The position numbers and the translations under genes are program-made. The notes under the pieces were generated by a model, which saw nothing but the letters and a program-made list of their open reading frames with translations, was not told the DNA's origin and did not search any database. From Streptomyces brevispora (GTDB lineage: Bacteria > Actinomycetota > Actinomycetes > Streptomycetales > Streptomycetaceae), in contig NZ_VIWW01000001.1 of assembly GCF_007829885.1 (NCBI RefSeq), forward strand, positions 1,860,001 to 1,924,000: 64,000 nt of DNA, given 5' to 3'. Shown here in pieces: positions 1 to 9,248 of this stretch (the stretch's first letter is position 1; every line of letters begins with the position of its first letter).

Positions 1-448
1 CGGACTCGGCTTCACCACCCCTCCGGGTCCGTGCTGACGCGGCACATCTACCTCCGGGTGCGGGGTACGGACGCCTGGGATCTTCAGCACCCTCCCGACC
101 ACCCTGTGGCGATTCAGGCGTTACGTCCTGTTCAGCTGCCCCAGTCGGGTCAGCGGACAATCCACACACTCTCCTTCACGGAAAGTCACAATCGATCACC
201 GACACAAAGGGATGGAACAGAGCCGCGCAGAAACGATCAGTCGTGGGCAAACCGGATCTACGCGCGAATGGCCCATGCTGATCGGGCGCGAGGCGCGGAA
301 CAGTCGGGGCGCTGGAACGGCCGAGCTCCCAGCCTCTATGCTTCACCTCGCTTTCCTCCGCGGTTTCCGCCCCTGACAACGGCGCTCCACGCGGCGGGCC
401 AGTCCGACCAGACCTGTCCGGGACAGAACTGCATGGCGGGAGCGAACG
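1..448. other. Leader/intergenic region without a supported gene
   Basis: No open frame here reads like a protein; long frames on either strand are antisense or upstream extensions of the following gene. The stretch is probably the promoter and leader of the PAS-GGDEF-EAL gene. A GGGAG at 437-441 serves as its ribosome site. I could not identify a convincing -10/-35 pair or a BldD box by eye. Confidence 0.5.
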
Positions 449-2407
449 GTGAGCGCAACCTCCGAAGGGCCGAGGCCCCCGGCGGGCACAGCACCCTCTT
501 CCCCACGACCATCGGTCACGGAGCGTCATGGACCATGGCTTGGGGAGGGCAACCCTGAGGACGTCACCGAGGGAGCGGCCGTCTCCGGGACGCACGACTA
601 CCGGGCGGCCTTCCGGGCCGCCACGCTCCCGATGGCCGTCGTCGATCACGAGGGCCTGATCGTCACCGCGAACGAGGCCCTGTCCGCCCTGGTCGGCATC
701 GCCGCCGCGGCGCTCACCGCACAGTCCGCCTCCGATCTGGTCGACCTCGCGGCGGACGGCCGCACCTGGCACGCGTACCGCGAGGTGCTGCACGGCCGGC
801 GCTCCCGCTTCCGCTGCACCCGCAGGCTCAAGCACCCCGACGGGCGCTCCATGTGGGCCGAGATCACCGTCGTACCGATGCCCGCGACGGAGGCGGACGG
901 CGGCAGCGACGGCGACAGTCGTATCGGCGACGGTGACAGCGACGACGGCACGCGGGGCGCGGCCGACGGGAACCGCCCGCCCGGTCAGGTGCTGCTCTCC
1001 GTCGCGGACGTCAGTGACCGGCGCGAGCTGCAGAAACAGCTGCGGCATCTCCAGATGCACGACCCGGTGACCCGGCTGCCCAACCGGACGCTGTTCTTCG
1101 AGCGGCTTTCGGCCGTCCTGGAGACCCCTCCGTACCAGGACGACTCCTTTCCCGGACGCGGCCGGATCGGGCTCTGCTACCTCGACCTGGACGGCTTCAA
1201 GGCCGTCAACGACACCCTGGGCCACCGGATCGGCGACCGGCTGCTCGCCGCCGTCGCCGCCCGGCTCACCGACTGCGCCGAACAGGAGGGCCCGCACCCC
1301 ACCGGCGCCCCGCTGGTGGCGCGCCTGGGCGGGGACGAGTTCGCGATCCTGGTGGAGGAGTCCACGGGTACGCAGCAGCTGACCGACCTCGCCCGCACCG
1401 TGCTCGCCGCACTCCAGAAGCCCTTCGACCTGGCCGGGCAGCGGCTCTCCGTCTCGGCCTCGATCGGCGTGGTGGAACGGCCCGTGGCGGGCACCTCCGC
1501 CACGGGTCTCATGCAGGCCGCCGATACGACGCTGTACTGGGCGAAGGCCGACGGCAAGGCCCGCTGGACCGTCTTCGACCCGGAGCGCAACGCCCACCGG
1601 ATGACCCGCCAGGCCCTCTCGTCCAACCTCCGGCCGGCCGTCGAGCGCGGCGAGTTCACCATCGAGTACCAGCCGCTGGTCGGCATGGCCGACGGGGTCG
1701 TACGCGGGGTGGAGGCGCTGGTCCGCTGGAACCACCCGCAGTTCGGCATGCTCTCGCCGAATCGGTTCGTCGCGATCGCCGAGGAGGACGGCTCGATCGT
1801 GCAGCTGGGCCGCTGGGTGCTCCGGGCGGCCTGTCGTCAGGCCCGGCGCTGGCAGCTCGACCACCCGGCCGAGCCGCCGCTGTTCATCAGCGTCAACGTC
1901 GCGGTCCGCCAGGTCTGGGACTCCGACCTGGTCACCGATGTGGCGGAGATCCTCGCGGAGACCGGCCTGGACCCGGCGCTGTTGCAACTGGAGCTGACCG
2001 AGTCCGCGGTGATGGGTTCGGCGGGCCGCCCGCTCCAGGCCCTCCAGTCGCTCAGCGACATGGGCGTCCGGATCGCCATCGACGACTTCGGGACCGGCTA
2101 CTCCAACCTCGCCTACCTGAGCCGCCTGCCGGTCTCCGTACTGAAGCTGGACGGCGCCTTCGTGCACGGCTTCCGCTACGAGGACGGCACGCATCCCAGC
2201 CCCGCCGACGAGACGATCGTCGAGGCCATGGTCCAGCTGGCGCACCGGCTGGGCCTGACCGTCACCGCGGAGTGCGTGGAGACGGCCGGCCAGGCGGAAC
2301 GGCTGCGCCGGATCGGCTGCGACACCGGGCAGGGCTGGCTCTACTCCCGCGCGGTCGCCCCGGAGCGCATCGCCGAACTGCTCGGCGCCCGCGCGCTGGA
2401 GGCCTGA
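449..2407 (+). CDS. cdgA: PAS-GGDEF-EAL cyclic-di-GMP signalling protein (CdgA-like)
   Basis: A 652-residue cytoplasmic protein for synthesis and/or breakdown of c-di-GMP, which in Streptomyces controls the switch to sporulation through BldD. A PAS domain lies at about residues 46-165, followed by a Asp/Gly-rich loop. The GGDEF domain has an intact GGDEF at about 294-298. The EAL domain has EALVRW at about 421 and DDFGTG at about 544, so both active sites look usable. No RxxD inhibitory I-site is visible before GGDEF. There is no membrane segment. The GTG start at 449 has GGGAG seven bases upstream. The symbol rests on domain order and on remembered linkage to the ehu and cslA loci in S. coelicolor. 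Another PAS-GGDEF-EAL paralogue (RmdA type) is the alternative. Confidence 0.85.
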   Translation: MSATSEGPRPPAGTAPSSPRPSVTERHGPWLGEGNPEDVTEGAAVSGTHDYRAAFRAATLPMAVVDHEGLIVTANEALSALVGIAAAALTAQSASDLVDLAADGRTWHAYREVLHGRRSRFRCTRRLKHPDGRSMWAEITVVPMPATEADGGSDGDSRIGDGDSDDGTRGAADGNRPPGQVLLSVADVSDRRELQKQLRHLQMHDPVTRLPNRTLFFERLSAVLETPPYQDDSFPGRGRIGLCYLDLDGFKAVNDTLGHRIGDRLLAAVAARLTDCAEQEGPHPTGAPLVARLGGDEFAILVEESTGTQQLTDLARTVLAALQKPFDLAGQRLSVSASIGVVERPVAGTSATGLMQAADTTLYWAKADGKARWTVFDPERNAHRMTRQALSSNLRPAVERGEFTIEYQPLVGMADGVVRGVEALVRWNHPQFGMLSPNRFVAIAEEDGSIVQLGRWVLRAACRQARRWQLDHPAEPPLFISVNVAVRQVWDSDLVTDVAEILAETGLDPALLQLELTESAVMGSAGRPLQALQSLSDMGVRIAIDDFGTGYSNLAYLSRLPVSVLKLDGAFVHGFRYEDGTHPSPADETIVEAMVQLAHRLGLTVTAECVETAGQAERLRRIGCDTGQGWLYSRAVAPERIAELLGARALEA

Positions 2408-2443
2408 GGCGGCGGCTCCACCGCCACCGCGACCGCGAGCGGG

Positions 2444-3541
2444 TCAGGCCCCCGGCAGCCCGTACGCGTCCGCGATGAGTCCGTAGCTGTGCAGGCGGGC
2501 ATCGCCGCCGTGGGCGTTGGCGGTGATCATCAGTTCGTCGGCGCCGGTGCGCTTGGCCAGGTCGTCGAGGCCGGTGCGGACCTCGTCCGCGGTGCCGTGG
2601 ACGATGTTGACGAGCCAGTTGTCGATGAACTCGCGCTCCATCGAGGTGAAGGCGTACGTCTCCGCCTCCTCGGGCGTCGGGACCAGTCCGGGGCGCCCGG
2701 AGCGCAGGCGCAGCATGGACAGGGCGCCGGTCAGGACCTGGCGGCGGGCCTCGCGCTCGTCGTCGGCGGCCAGGGCCGCGACGCCGATCAGGGCGTACGG
2801 GGCGTCCAGGACCGCGGACGGCTTGAAGGACTCCCGGTACAGCTCCAGGGCCGGGATGGTGTTCTGGGCCGAGAAGTGGTGGGCGAAGGCGAAGGGCAGG
2901 CCGAGCATTCCGGCCAGCCGGGCGCTGAAGCCGGAGGAGCCGAGCAGCCACAGGGGCGGGCGGGCCGGGGACTGGACGCCGCCCTCGGAGGTGGCCTGGA
3001 CGGGTCCCGGGACCGCGTGGATGCGGGCGTAGGGGTGGCCGTCGGGGAAGTCGTCGTCCAGGAACCGGGTCAGCTCGGCGAGCTGCTGCGGGAAGTCTTC
3101 GGCGCCCTCGTTCAGCCGGTCGGAGCGGCGCAGGGCTGCGGCGGTGGCGCCGTCGGTGCCGGGGGCGCGGCCGAGGCCGAGGTCGATGCGGCCGGGGGCC
3201 ATGGCCTCCAGGGTGCCGAACTGTTCGGCGATGACGAGCGGGGCGTGGTTGGGCAGCATGACGCCACCGGAGCCGAGCCGGATGCGTTCGGTGTGGGCGG
3301 CGGTGTGGGCCAGGATCACGGCTGGTGAGGAGGAGGCGACACCGGGCATGGAGTGGTGCTCGGCGACCCAGTAGCGGTGGAAGCCGCGCCGCTCGGCGAG
3401 CTGTGCGATCTCGACCCCGGTCCGCAGCGCCTGGCTCGCGGTGCGGCCCTGGCCCACGGTCACCAGATCGAGCACGGAGAGCGGAACGGGTGCTGCTCCC
3501 TCCGCCTTGCCACGGATCTCGTCGCCTCGAATGTCGTCCAC
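2444..3541 (-). CDS. LLM-class flavin-dependent oxidoreductase (luciferase-like monooxygenase)
   Basis: A 365-residue luciferase-like TIM-barrel protein of the single-component LLM type, expected to use FMNH2/F420 to oxidise a small substrate that the sequence does not reveal. The family hallmarks are VAEHHSMPG near residue 60, an SGGVMLPNHAPLVIAEQF segment, GRIDLGLGRAPG, and the C-terminal ADELMI strand. The chosen start is GTG at 3541, preceded by GGAGAGG with a seven-base spacer; an upstream extension to 3595 has no ribosome site. It is transcribed alone on the minus strand and its 5' side faces the isomerase gene's 3' end. No catabolic role can be assigned, though it sits beside the ectoine-uptake block. 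Confidence 0.88.
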   Translation of the reverse strand: MDDIRGDEIRGKAEGAAPVPLSVLDLVTVGQGRTASQALRTGVEIAQLAERRGFHRYWVAEHHSMPGVASSSPAVILAHTAAHTERIRLGSGGVMLPNHAPLVIAEQFGTLEAMAPGRIDLGLGRAPGTDGATAAALRRSDRLNEGAEDFPQQLAELTRFLDDDFPDGHPYARIHAVPGPVQATSEGGVQSPARPPLWLLGSSGFSARLAGMLGLPFAFAHHFSAQNTIPALELYRESFKPSAVLDAPYALIGVAALAADDEREARRQVLTGALSMLRLRSGRPGLVPTPEEAETYAFTSMEREFIDNWLVNIVHGTADEVRTGLDDLAKRTGADELMITANAHGGDARLHSYGLIADAYGLPGA

Positions 3542-3631
3542 GTCCTGACCTCTCCGGTGGTGCTCGTATGTCCCTCGTGCGTCCGGAGGAAACAAACAGG
3601 AGGTTGACTCCGTTTATTCCCGGGGACGCTT

Positions 3632-3691
3632 GGGGACCGGCTGGGGGACCCGCCCGGGGACCGGCTGGGGGACCCGCCCGGGGACCGGCTG
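3632..3691. repeat. 24-bp tandem repeat, about 2.5 copies
   Basis: A 24-base unit beginning GGGGACCGGCTGGGGGACCC is repeated twice perfectly (3632-3655, 3656-3679), with a third partial copy to 3691. It lies between the stop codon of the isomerase gene and the 5' end of the LLM oxidoreductase gene. No function is evident; expansion by slippage is likely. Confidence 0.9.
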
Positions 3692-3698
3692 CCGGGAG

Positions 3699-4520
3699 CT
3701 ACTTCTCGGGGGTTCCGCGGGTGTACGCGTTCCTGCCGTGCGCGTACTTCCGGCCGCGCCCCCAGAGTCCCCGGGCCGACGGCGCCGCCGGGGCCGGAGG
3801 CGCTTCGCGGGCCGCGAAGAGCGTGCCCAGCCTCGCGGCCCAGGCGTGGCGGTCGGCCAGCCGCAGGGCCTCCCGGACGGTCACCTGGTTCGCGGTGAGG
3901 ACCGGCTTGCCGAGCAGCTCCTCCAGTTCCGTGAGGTGGCCGACCGTGTGCAGGGCCGTGTCGGGCAGCAGTACCGCCTCCGCGTCCGGGCGGTCGGCCG
4001 CGGTGGCCAGCTCCTCGATCCGGTCCGGGCCCCACGACGCGGCCTCGGCGGCCGTGGCGACACCGGCCGCGTGGGTGGCGAGCACCTCGATGCCCTCGTC
4101 CGCCAGGAACGCGGTGAAGCGCGCGGCGATCTCCTCGGGGTACGTCGCGGCGACCGCGACCCGGGTGGCGCCCAGCTTCCGTACCGCGTGGACGAAGCCG
4201 ATGGAGGTGCTGGAGACGGGCACGCCCAGCTCGCGGGCCACGGCCGCGGCCTGGGCGCGGGCGCCCTGCGGGCCGTACAGGAAGCTGCCGCCGTCGCAGG
4301 CCCAGACGACGGACTCGACCCCGATCCGTCGCAGTTCCTCGGCGCCGGCCGCGAGCCGGCCGGGTGCGCCCAGGGCCCGCAGGGCGTCCTCGCGGTAGGC
4401 GTCGTCGGGGCACTCGGTGTGGTTGACGACGAGTCTGATGGTGCTGTCGAGCAGGATCTCCATCCGCGGATAGTCGTCCTCCGCGAAATGGCCCGGGTAG
4501 AGGAAACCGACGGTCGTCAT
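3699..4520 (-). CDS. Maleate isomerase / arylmalonate decarboxylase-like protein (EutA-like)
   Basis: A 273-residue member of the Asp/Glu racemase superfamily, closest to maleate cis-trans isomerase and EutA, the protein associated with ectoine catabolism. The N-terminal strand is TVGFLYPGHFAEDDYP and the first active-site region is VVWACDGGSFLYG near residue 75, with the first Cys present. At the second site, where the family normally has a Cys in an SCTN-like motif, the sequence reads LLPDTAL, so the second Cys is replaced by Asp. Two-Cys racemase or isomerase chemistry is therefore doubtful. The ATG at 4520 follows GGAAGGG with five bases between; a GTG two codons upstream is too close to that site. 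Proximity to ehuBCDA supports a link to ectoine use. Confidence 0.8.
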   Translation of the reverse strand: MTTVGFLYPGHFAEDDYPRMEILLDSTIRLVVNHTECPDDAYREDALRALGAPGRLAAGAEELRRIGVESVVWACDGGSFLYGPQGARAQAAAVARELGVPVSSTSIGFVHAVRKLGATRVAVAATYPEEIAARFTAFLADEGIEVLATHAAGVATAAEAASWGPDRIEELATAADRPDAEAVLLPDTALHTVGHLTELEELLGKPVLTANQVTVREALRLADRHAWAARLGTLFAAREAPPAPAAPSARGLWGRGRKYAHGRNAYTRGTPEK

Positions 4521-4727
4521 GTCCACCCTTCCTGTGGTCCGGCTGTGGTCCGGCCGCGGCCCGGTCGCGATCCCGCCGCGATCCGGCCGTGGCCGAGAGT
4601 CCCCCGCTCCAGTTCAAGTATTCCCCCATCCGCCCCGGTCATCGCCCTGACCTGTTGACGGGGCCGGGAGCGGCTGCGAGCGTGGTGCCTGTGCCCACCT
4701 CGGCCGACGAGGGAGGAACCGTCCGCC

Positions 4728-5687
4728 ATGCGGGAGCCCGTCCTGCTCGTCCTGGACGCCGATCCGTCGCCCCGGCTCGGCCGGCTGGCCGGCCGGGTCC
4801 TGGTGCGTCACGTGGACAGGGCCGGTCTGGCCGCGCAGCTCCCCCGTGCCGATGTCCTGCTCGTCTGGGACCTCGCCTCCGACGCGGTGCGGGAGGCCTG
4901 GCCCGGCGACGGGCCGCGCCCGGCCTGGGTACACACGGCGAGCGTGGGCGTGGACCGGCTGCTCTGCCCGGAGCTGGTGGGGTGCGACACGGTGGTGACC
5001 AATGCCCGGGGGGTCTTCGAGCAGCCGATCGCCGAGTACGTGGCGGGGCTGGTGCTGGCGTTCGCGAAGGATCTCCCCGGCACGCTGGAGCTCCAGCAGC
5101 GGCGGCGGTGGCGCCACCGCGAGAGCGTCCCGGTCGCGGGCTCCCGTGCCGTGGTCGTCGGCGCCGGGCCGGTCGGCCGTGCCATCACCCGGCTGCTGAT
5201 GGGGCTGGGCGTCGAGGTGGCGCTGGTGGGACGCACGGCCCGGCGCACGATCCGCGGGGCGGGCGATCTGGACCGGCTGGCGGCGCGGGCCGACTGGGTG
5301 ATCTGCGCGGCGCCGCTGACCCCGCGGACGCACGGGATGTTCGACACCAGGTTCTTCGGGCTGATGCAGCCGTCGGCCCGGTTCATCAACGTGGGACGCG
5401 GCCCGATGGTCGTCGAGGGCGACCTCGTCGACGCGCTGCGCAAGCGGTGGATCGCGGGTGCGGCGCTCGACGCGTTCGAGCGGGAACCGCTCGGCCCGCA
5501 GAGCCCGCTGTGGGACGTGCCCGGCCTGATCGTGTCGCCGCACATGAGCGGTGACGCGGTGGGGTGGCGGGACCGGCTGGGTGAGCAGTTCGTCGCGATG
5601 TACGAACTGTGGCTGACCGGGCGGCCGTTGCCGAACGTGGTGGACAAACGGCTCGGCTACATCCCGGGGACGGATCTGGACGAGTGA
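4728..5687 (+). CDS. D-isomer-specific 2-hydroxyacid dehydrogenase
   Basis: A 319-residue NAD(P)-dependent D-2-hydroxyacid dehydrogenase. The Rossmann nucleotide loop GAGPVGRAI is at about residues 145-153. The catalytic triad positions are visible as Arg in NVGRGPMV (about 224), Glu in FEREPL (about 253) and His in SPHMSG (about 272). The fold is a typical split catalytic and nucleotide-binding domain, of normal family length. The ATG at 4728 has GGGAGGA about ten bases upstream. It is divergent from the EutA-like gene and precedes ehuB by about 255 bases, so it may work on a keto or hydroxy acid from the same catabolic route. The substrate is not deducible from sequence. Confidence 0.92.
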   Translation: MREPVLLVLDADPSPRLGRLAGRVLVRHVDRAGLAAQLPRADVLLVWDLASDAVREAWPGDGPRPAWVHTASVGVDRLLCPELVGCDTVVTNARGVFEQPIAEYVAGLVLAFAKDLPGTLELQQRRRWRHRESVPVAGSRAVVVGAGPVGRAITRLLMGLGVEVALVGRTARRTIRGAGDLDRLAARADWVICAAPLTPRTHGMFDTRFFGLMQPSARFINVGRGPMVVEGDLVDALRKRWIAGAALDAFEREPLGPQSPLWDVPGLIVSPHMSGDAVGWRDRLGEQFVAMYELWLTGRPLPNVVDKRLGYIPGTDLDE

Positions 5688-5943
5688 CCCCAACCCGGTC
5701 CGTCCGATGCCGACTTCACCGCCCCATTGCGGACATCCGGCGATAACGCCCCGTCATCCACCGCATCCCGTACGGGAATACGCCCCGCGCACATCTCGTC
5801 ACACTCCGCCCATCCCCGGACACGGGAAGGTCACCCTCCGGCCACCGTTCGGTTACATGCGGCCTCCTCCTGCATAGACGTACGGGATCGGGCAGGCGCT
5901 CACCCTGTCCGGACTGTTCGACCCCTCCAGGAGACCGCGAACC

Positions 5944-6846
5944 ATGGCTGACTTCCCGAACCTGTCCCGCCGGGGCTTTCTCAACCGATCGGCGGCCGTG
6001 GGCGGTCTGCTCGTCGTCCCCGGCCTGCTCTCCGCCTGCAGCAAGACCGGCGCCGACTCCGCGGACGGCCAGGGAGCCCTCGCCAAGCTCCGCAAGCAGG
6101 GGTTCGTCCGGGTCGCGTACGCCGACGAGGCCCCGTACGGCTACATGGAGGGCAAGCAGCTCAAGGGCGAGGCGCCCACCCTGCACCGGGAGATCTTCAA
6201 GGCACTGGGTGTCGACGAGCTGAGGCCCACGCTCTCCGAGTGGGACGGGCTGATCCCGGGGCTGCAGGCCAGTAAGTACGACGTGGTCAGCGCCGGTATG
6301 GCGATCACCCCCGAGCGCTGTGCCAACGCCCTCTTCTCGGAGCCCGAGTTCATCTCGCCGACCGCGATGATGGTGAAGAAGGGCAACCCGGGGAACATCA
6401 CCGATCTGGCGTCGGCGAAGGCGGCCGGGATCACCGTCGGTGTGATGGCGGGCGCGGTCGAGGGCTCGTACGCCGAGGGCGCGGGCATCCCCAAGGACAG
6501 GATCAAGACGCTGCAGAAGCCGCAGGACGGCGCGGACGCGGTCAAGGGCGGCCGGGTCGACGCGTTCCTGCTGACCGGCATCTCGCTGCGCTGGCTCGCC
6601 AGGACCAACGCGGGCACCGAGGTCACCGACGCCTTCCTGCCGGAGCTGGACGGGAAGAAGCAGTACAGCCCCGGCGGCGCCGTCTTCCGCAAGGGCAACG
6701 AGGAACTGCGGGACGCCTTCAACCGTGAGCTGAAGAAGATCGTCTCCGACAGGTCCCGCTATGTGAGCCTGCTCCAGGACTTCGGTTTCGGGGCCACCGA
6801 GCTCCCGCCGGCCACCCTGAAGACGGCCGATCTGTGCAAGGGCTGA
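5944..6846 (+). CDS. ehuB: Ectoine/hydroxyectoine ABC transporter substrate-binding lipoprotein EhuB
   Basis: A 300-residue extracellular solute-binding protein of family 3. The N-terminus has a twin-arginine motif (SRRGFL, residues 9-14) followed by a hydrophobic stretch and the lipobox LLSAC, giving a Tat-exported lipoprotein. The mature part opens with LRKQGFVRVAYADEAPYGYMEG and contains the two-lobe SBP_bac_3 pattern. It is the first gene of a tight four-gene operon with two permeases and an ATPase in the ehuBCDA order, which supports the ectoine assignment over a generic polar amino acid. An AGGAG lies ten bases upstream of the ATG. Confidence 0.88.
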   Translation: MADFPNLSRRGFLNRSAAVGGLLVVPGLLSACSKTGADSADGQGALAKLRKQGFVRVAYADEAPYGYMEGKQLKGEAPTLHREIFKALGVDELRPTLSEWDGLIPGLQASKYDVVSAGMAITPERCANALFSEPEFISPTAMMVKKGNPGNITDLASAKAAGITVGVMAGAVEGSYAEGAGIPKDRIKTLQKPQDGADAVKGGRVDAFLLTGISLRWLARTNAGTEVTDAFLPELDGKKQYSPGGAVFRKGNEELRDAFNRELKKIVSDRSRYVSLLQDFGFGATELPPATLKTADLCKG

Positions 6847-6865
6847 CAGGGACGGAACCCACCGC

Positions 6866-7600
6866 ATGAGTGATTTCTTCTCCGCCTTCATGGACGATCT
6901 CCCACAGTTGCGCTCGGGCCTGTGGGTGACGCTGGAGGCCACGGTCCTGGGCGCCCTGCTGGCCCTGGCGCTGTCGTTCGTCCTCGGGCTGATGTCGATC
7001 AGCCGGCTGCTGCTGTCGCGCGGTGTCTCCCGGGTGGTCGTGGAGTTCTTCCGCGGCACTTCGCTGTACGTCCAGCTGTTCTGGTTCTACTACGCGATGC
7101 CGCCGCTGACGGGGTACGAGCTGTCGCCGCTGCTCTGCGGCGTCCTCGCCTTCGGCCTCAACTACGGGGCCTACGGCGCCGAGGTGGTGCGCGGGGCGAT
7201 CAACTCCGTGCCGCGCGCCCAGTACGAGGCGGCGGTCGCGCTGAACATGACGCCGCTGCACCGGATGCGCAGGGTGATCCTTCCGCAGGCGTGGGTGCAG
7301 ATGCTCCCCTCCCTCACCAACCTGCTGATCCAGCTGCTGAAGTGCACTCCGCTGCTGTGGCTCATCTCGGCGGCCGACCTGATGACCGCGGTCGAGAAGC
7401 TGCGCAGCCGCACCGGTGAGACGCTCACCGCGTATGTGACCCTGCTGGTCTGCTACTTCGTGCTGGCGTACGCGCTGACCCTGCTGATGAACCTGCTGGA
7501 GCGGTCCGCCAAACGGCGGCTCGGCCTGGAGACCGGCGGGCGCAGCCTGCTGAGGTCCCGCAGCGGTGTGACCGCCGCGGCCGCCGGAGGTGCCCGGTGA
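6866..7600 (+). CDS. ehuC: Ectoine/hydroxyectoine ABC transporter permease EhuC
   Basis: A 244-residue inner-membrane permease of the polar amino-acid (HisM) type. It has about five transmembrane helices and the cytoplasmic EAA loop, seen as EAAVALNMTPLHRMRRVILPQAW near residues 122-144, which docks on the ATPase. FFRGTSLYVQLFWFYYAMPP is characteristic of the family. It starts 19 bases after ehuB and overlaps ehuD by four bases (GTGA), so translation is probably coupled. It forms the channel together with EhuD. Confidence 0.88.
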   Translation: MSDFFSAFMDDLPQLRSGLWVTLEATVLGALLALALSFVLGLMSISRLLLSRGVSRVVVEFFRGTSLYVQLFWFYYAMPPLTGYELSPLLCGVLAFGLNYGAYGAEVVRGAINSVPRAQYEAAVALNMTPLHRMRRVILPQAWVQMLPSLTNLLIQLLKCTPLLWLISAADLMTAVEKLRSRTGETLTAYVTLLVCYFVLAYALTLLMNLLERSAKRRLGLETGGRSLLRSRSGVTAAAAGGAR

Positions 7601-8241
7601 ACGAGGGATTCGACTGGAACGCCGTCGGCGAGGCCCTGCCCCTGCTCCTTCAGGGGTTCAAGGTCACCTTGCTGGCCACCCTGCTGGGCACGGTGGTCGC
7701 CGCGGTGCTCGGACTGGCCATCGCGGTCGCCGGACGGGCCCCGAGCCGGTTCGTGACCGTGCCGGTGCGGGTCGTGATGGAGTTCATCCGCTCCACCCCG
7801 CTGCTGATCCAACTCGTCGGCGCGGCTGCCGTGTTCAGTTCGGTGGAGCCGCTGACCATCGGCGTCGTGGTGCTGGGCATCCACTACGCCACGTACACCT
7901 CCGAGGTGTACCGCGCCGGGATCGACGGTGTGCCGAAGGGGCAGTGGGAGGCCTGCCGGGCGCTGTCGATGTCGCCCCGGCGCACCTGGCAGGCCGTGAT
8001 CCTGCCGCAGGCGGTGCGCAACGTACTGCCCGCCCTCGGGAACTACGCGATCCTGATGTTCAAGGAGACCCCGTTCCTCGCCGTGATCACGGTGCAGGAG
8101 ATGGTCTTCGAAGCCCGCGCGTACGGGGCCGATCACTTCGTGTACACCGAGGTGTTCACGCTCGCCGGAGTGCTCTTCCTGGTCGCGAGCTACCCGACGT
8201 CGCTCTTGATGAGAAAGCTGGAGAAGCGCCTTGGCCACTGA
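7597..8241 (+). CDS. ehuD: Ectoine/hydroxyectoine ABC transporter permease EhuD
   Basis: A 214-residue second permease subunit, paralogous to EhuC. The signature IRSTPLLIQLV and the EAA loop around EACRALSMSPRRTWQAVILPQAV are present, with about five hydrophobic helices. The GTG start overlaps the stop of ehuC (GTGA). The gene end overlaps the start of ehuA by 11 bases, which is usual for translationally coupled ABC operons. Confidence 0.88.
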   Translation: MNEGFDWNAVGEALPLLLQGFKVTLLATLLGTVVAAVLGLAIAVAGRAPSRFVTVPVRVVMEFIRSTPLLIQLVGAAAVFSSVEPLTIGVVVLGIHYATYTSEVYRAGIDGVPKGQWEACRALSMSPRRTWQAVILPQAVRNVLPALGNYAILMFKETPFLAVITVQEMVFEARAYGADHFVYTEVFTLAGVLFLVASYPTSLLMRKLEKRLGH

Positions 8242-9082
8242 TTCTCTCCCTCCGCAGAAGAACGCGGCCACGGCGCCCGAGGACGTCGTGGCGGTCCCCG
8301 CCTCCAGGGACAGCGCCCATCCGCTGGTCCGCTTCGACAAGGTGGTCAAGCGGTACGGCGACCATGTCGTCCTCGACCAGCTGGACTTCTCGGTCGAGCG
8401 CGGCGAGCACGTCACGCTGATCGGGCCCAGCGGCTCGGGCAAGACCACGATCCTGCGGCTGCTGATGACGCTGGAGAAGGTCAGCGACGGCGTGATCCGG
8501 ATCAACGGCGACCCGCTGACGCACATGCTGGCGACGGACGGCTCGCTGAAGCCGGCGTCCGAGAAGCATCTGCGCGAGGCACGCAAGAAGATCGGGATGG
8601 TCTTCCAGCAGTTCAACCTCTTCCCGAACATGAAGGTGCTCCAGAACATCACCGAGGCGCCGGTCAACGTCCTGGGCATGGACCGCGACAAGGCGGAGGC
8701 CCGGGCCCGGGAGCTCCTCGACCTGGTCGGGCTGTCCGCGAAGACCGACGCCCACCCCTCGCAGCTCTCCGGCGGCCAGCAGCAGCGGGTCGCGATCGCG
8801 CGGGCGCTGGCGATGGAGCCGGAGATCCTGCTCCTGGACGAGGTGACGTCCGCGCTCGACCCGGAGCTGGTGGCGGGCGTACTGGAGCTGCTGGGTGACA
8901 TCGCCAGGAACACCGACATCACCATGCTCTGTGTGACCCACGAGATGAACTTCGCCCGGGACGTCTCGGAGAAGGTACTGATGTTCGACGCCGGGCGGGT
9001 CGTCGAGTCCGGTTCGCCGGAAAAAATCTTCTCCGATCCCGAACACGAACGTACACGCGAATTCCTCAACGCGGTGCTGTGA
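8231..9082 (+). CDS. ehuA: Ectoine/hydroxyectoine ABC transporter ATP-binding protein EhuA
   Basis: A 283-residue ABC ATPase that energises the EhuCD channel. Walker A is GPSGSGKTT, the Q-loop region reads GMVFQQFNLFPNMKVLQN, the signature is LSGGQQQRV, Walker B is ILLLDEVTSALDPE and the H-loop is VTHEMNFARD, all intact. The likely start is TTG at 8231, inside the end of ehuD, with GGAG just upstream. The first 30 residues form a short polar extension before the ABC fold. It is the last gene of the operon, followed by a GC hairpin terminator. Confidence 0.9.
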   Translation: MATDSLPPQKNAATAPEDVVAVPASRDSAHPLVRFDKVVKRYGDHVVLDQLDFSVERGEHVTLIGPSGSGKTTILRLLMTLEKVSDGVIRINGDPLTHMLATDGSLKPASEKHLREARKKIGMVFQQFNLFPNMKVLQNITEAPVNVLGMDRDKAEARARELLDLVGLSAKTDAHPSQLSGGQQQRVAIARALAMEPEILLLDEVTSALDPELVAGVLELLGDIARNTDITMLCVTHEMNFARDVSEKVLMFDAGRVVESGSPEKIFSDPEHERTREFLNAVL

Positions 9083-9128
9083 CCTCGGTATCCGTCGATT
9101 GGTCATGCCTCTGGCATATGCCAGGGGA

Positions 9129-9159
9129 GTGCGCCCCTGCTCGTGGAGCCGGGGCGCAC
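9129..9159 (+). terminator. Hairpin terminator after ehuA
   Basis: A perfect nine-base stem (GTGCGCCCC at 9129-9137, GGGGCGCAC at 9151-9159) with a 13-base loop lies 47 bases after the ehuA stop. It lacks a T-tract, as is common in Streptomyces. A 14-base palindrome, CTGGCATATGCCAG (9111-9124), precedes it and could be part of the structure or an IclR operator. Confidence 0.65.
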
Positions 9160-9248
9160 CGCCGGGTCGCCAACACCCGCCCCCGAAACGCCTCTTGGCG
9201 GCTATCGTGGTGGCAGAGCTTGCGGTCACAACCTGGTAGGGGGAAACC

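Noticed and set aside
176..2245. Long 689-codon minus-strand frame across the PAS-GGDEF-EAL gene
   Set aside because: It is antisense to a gene with intact catalytic motifs and arises from GC-biased third positions.
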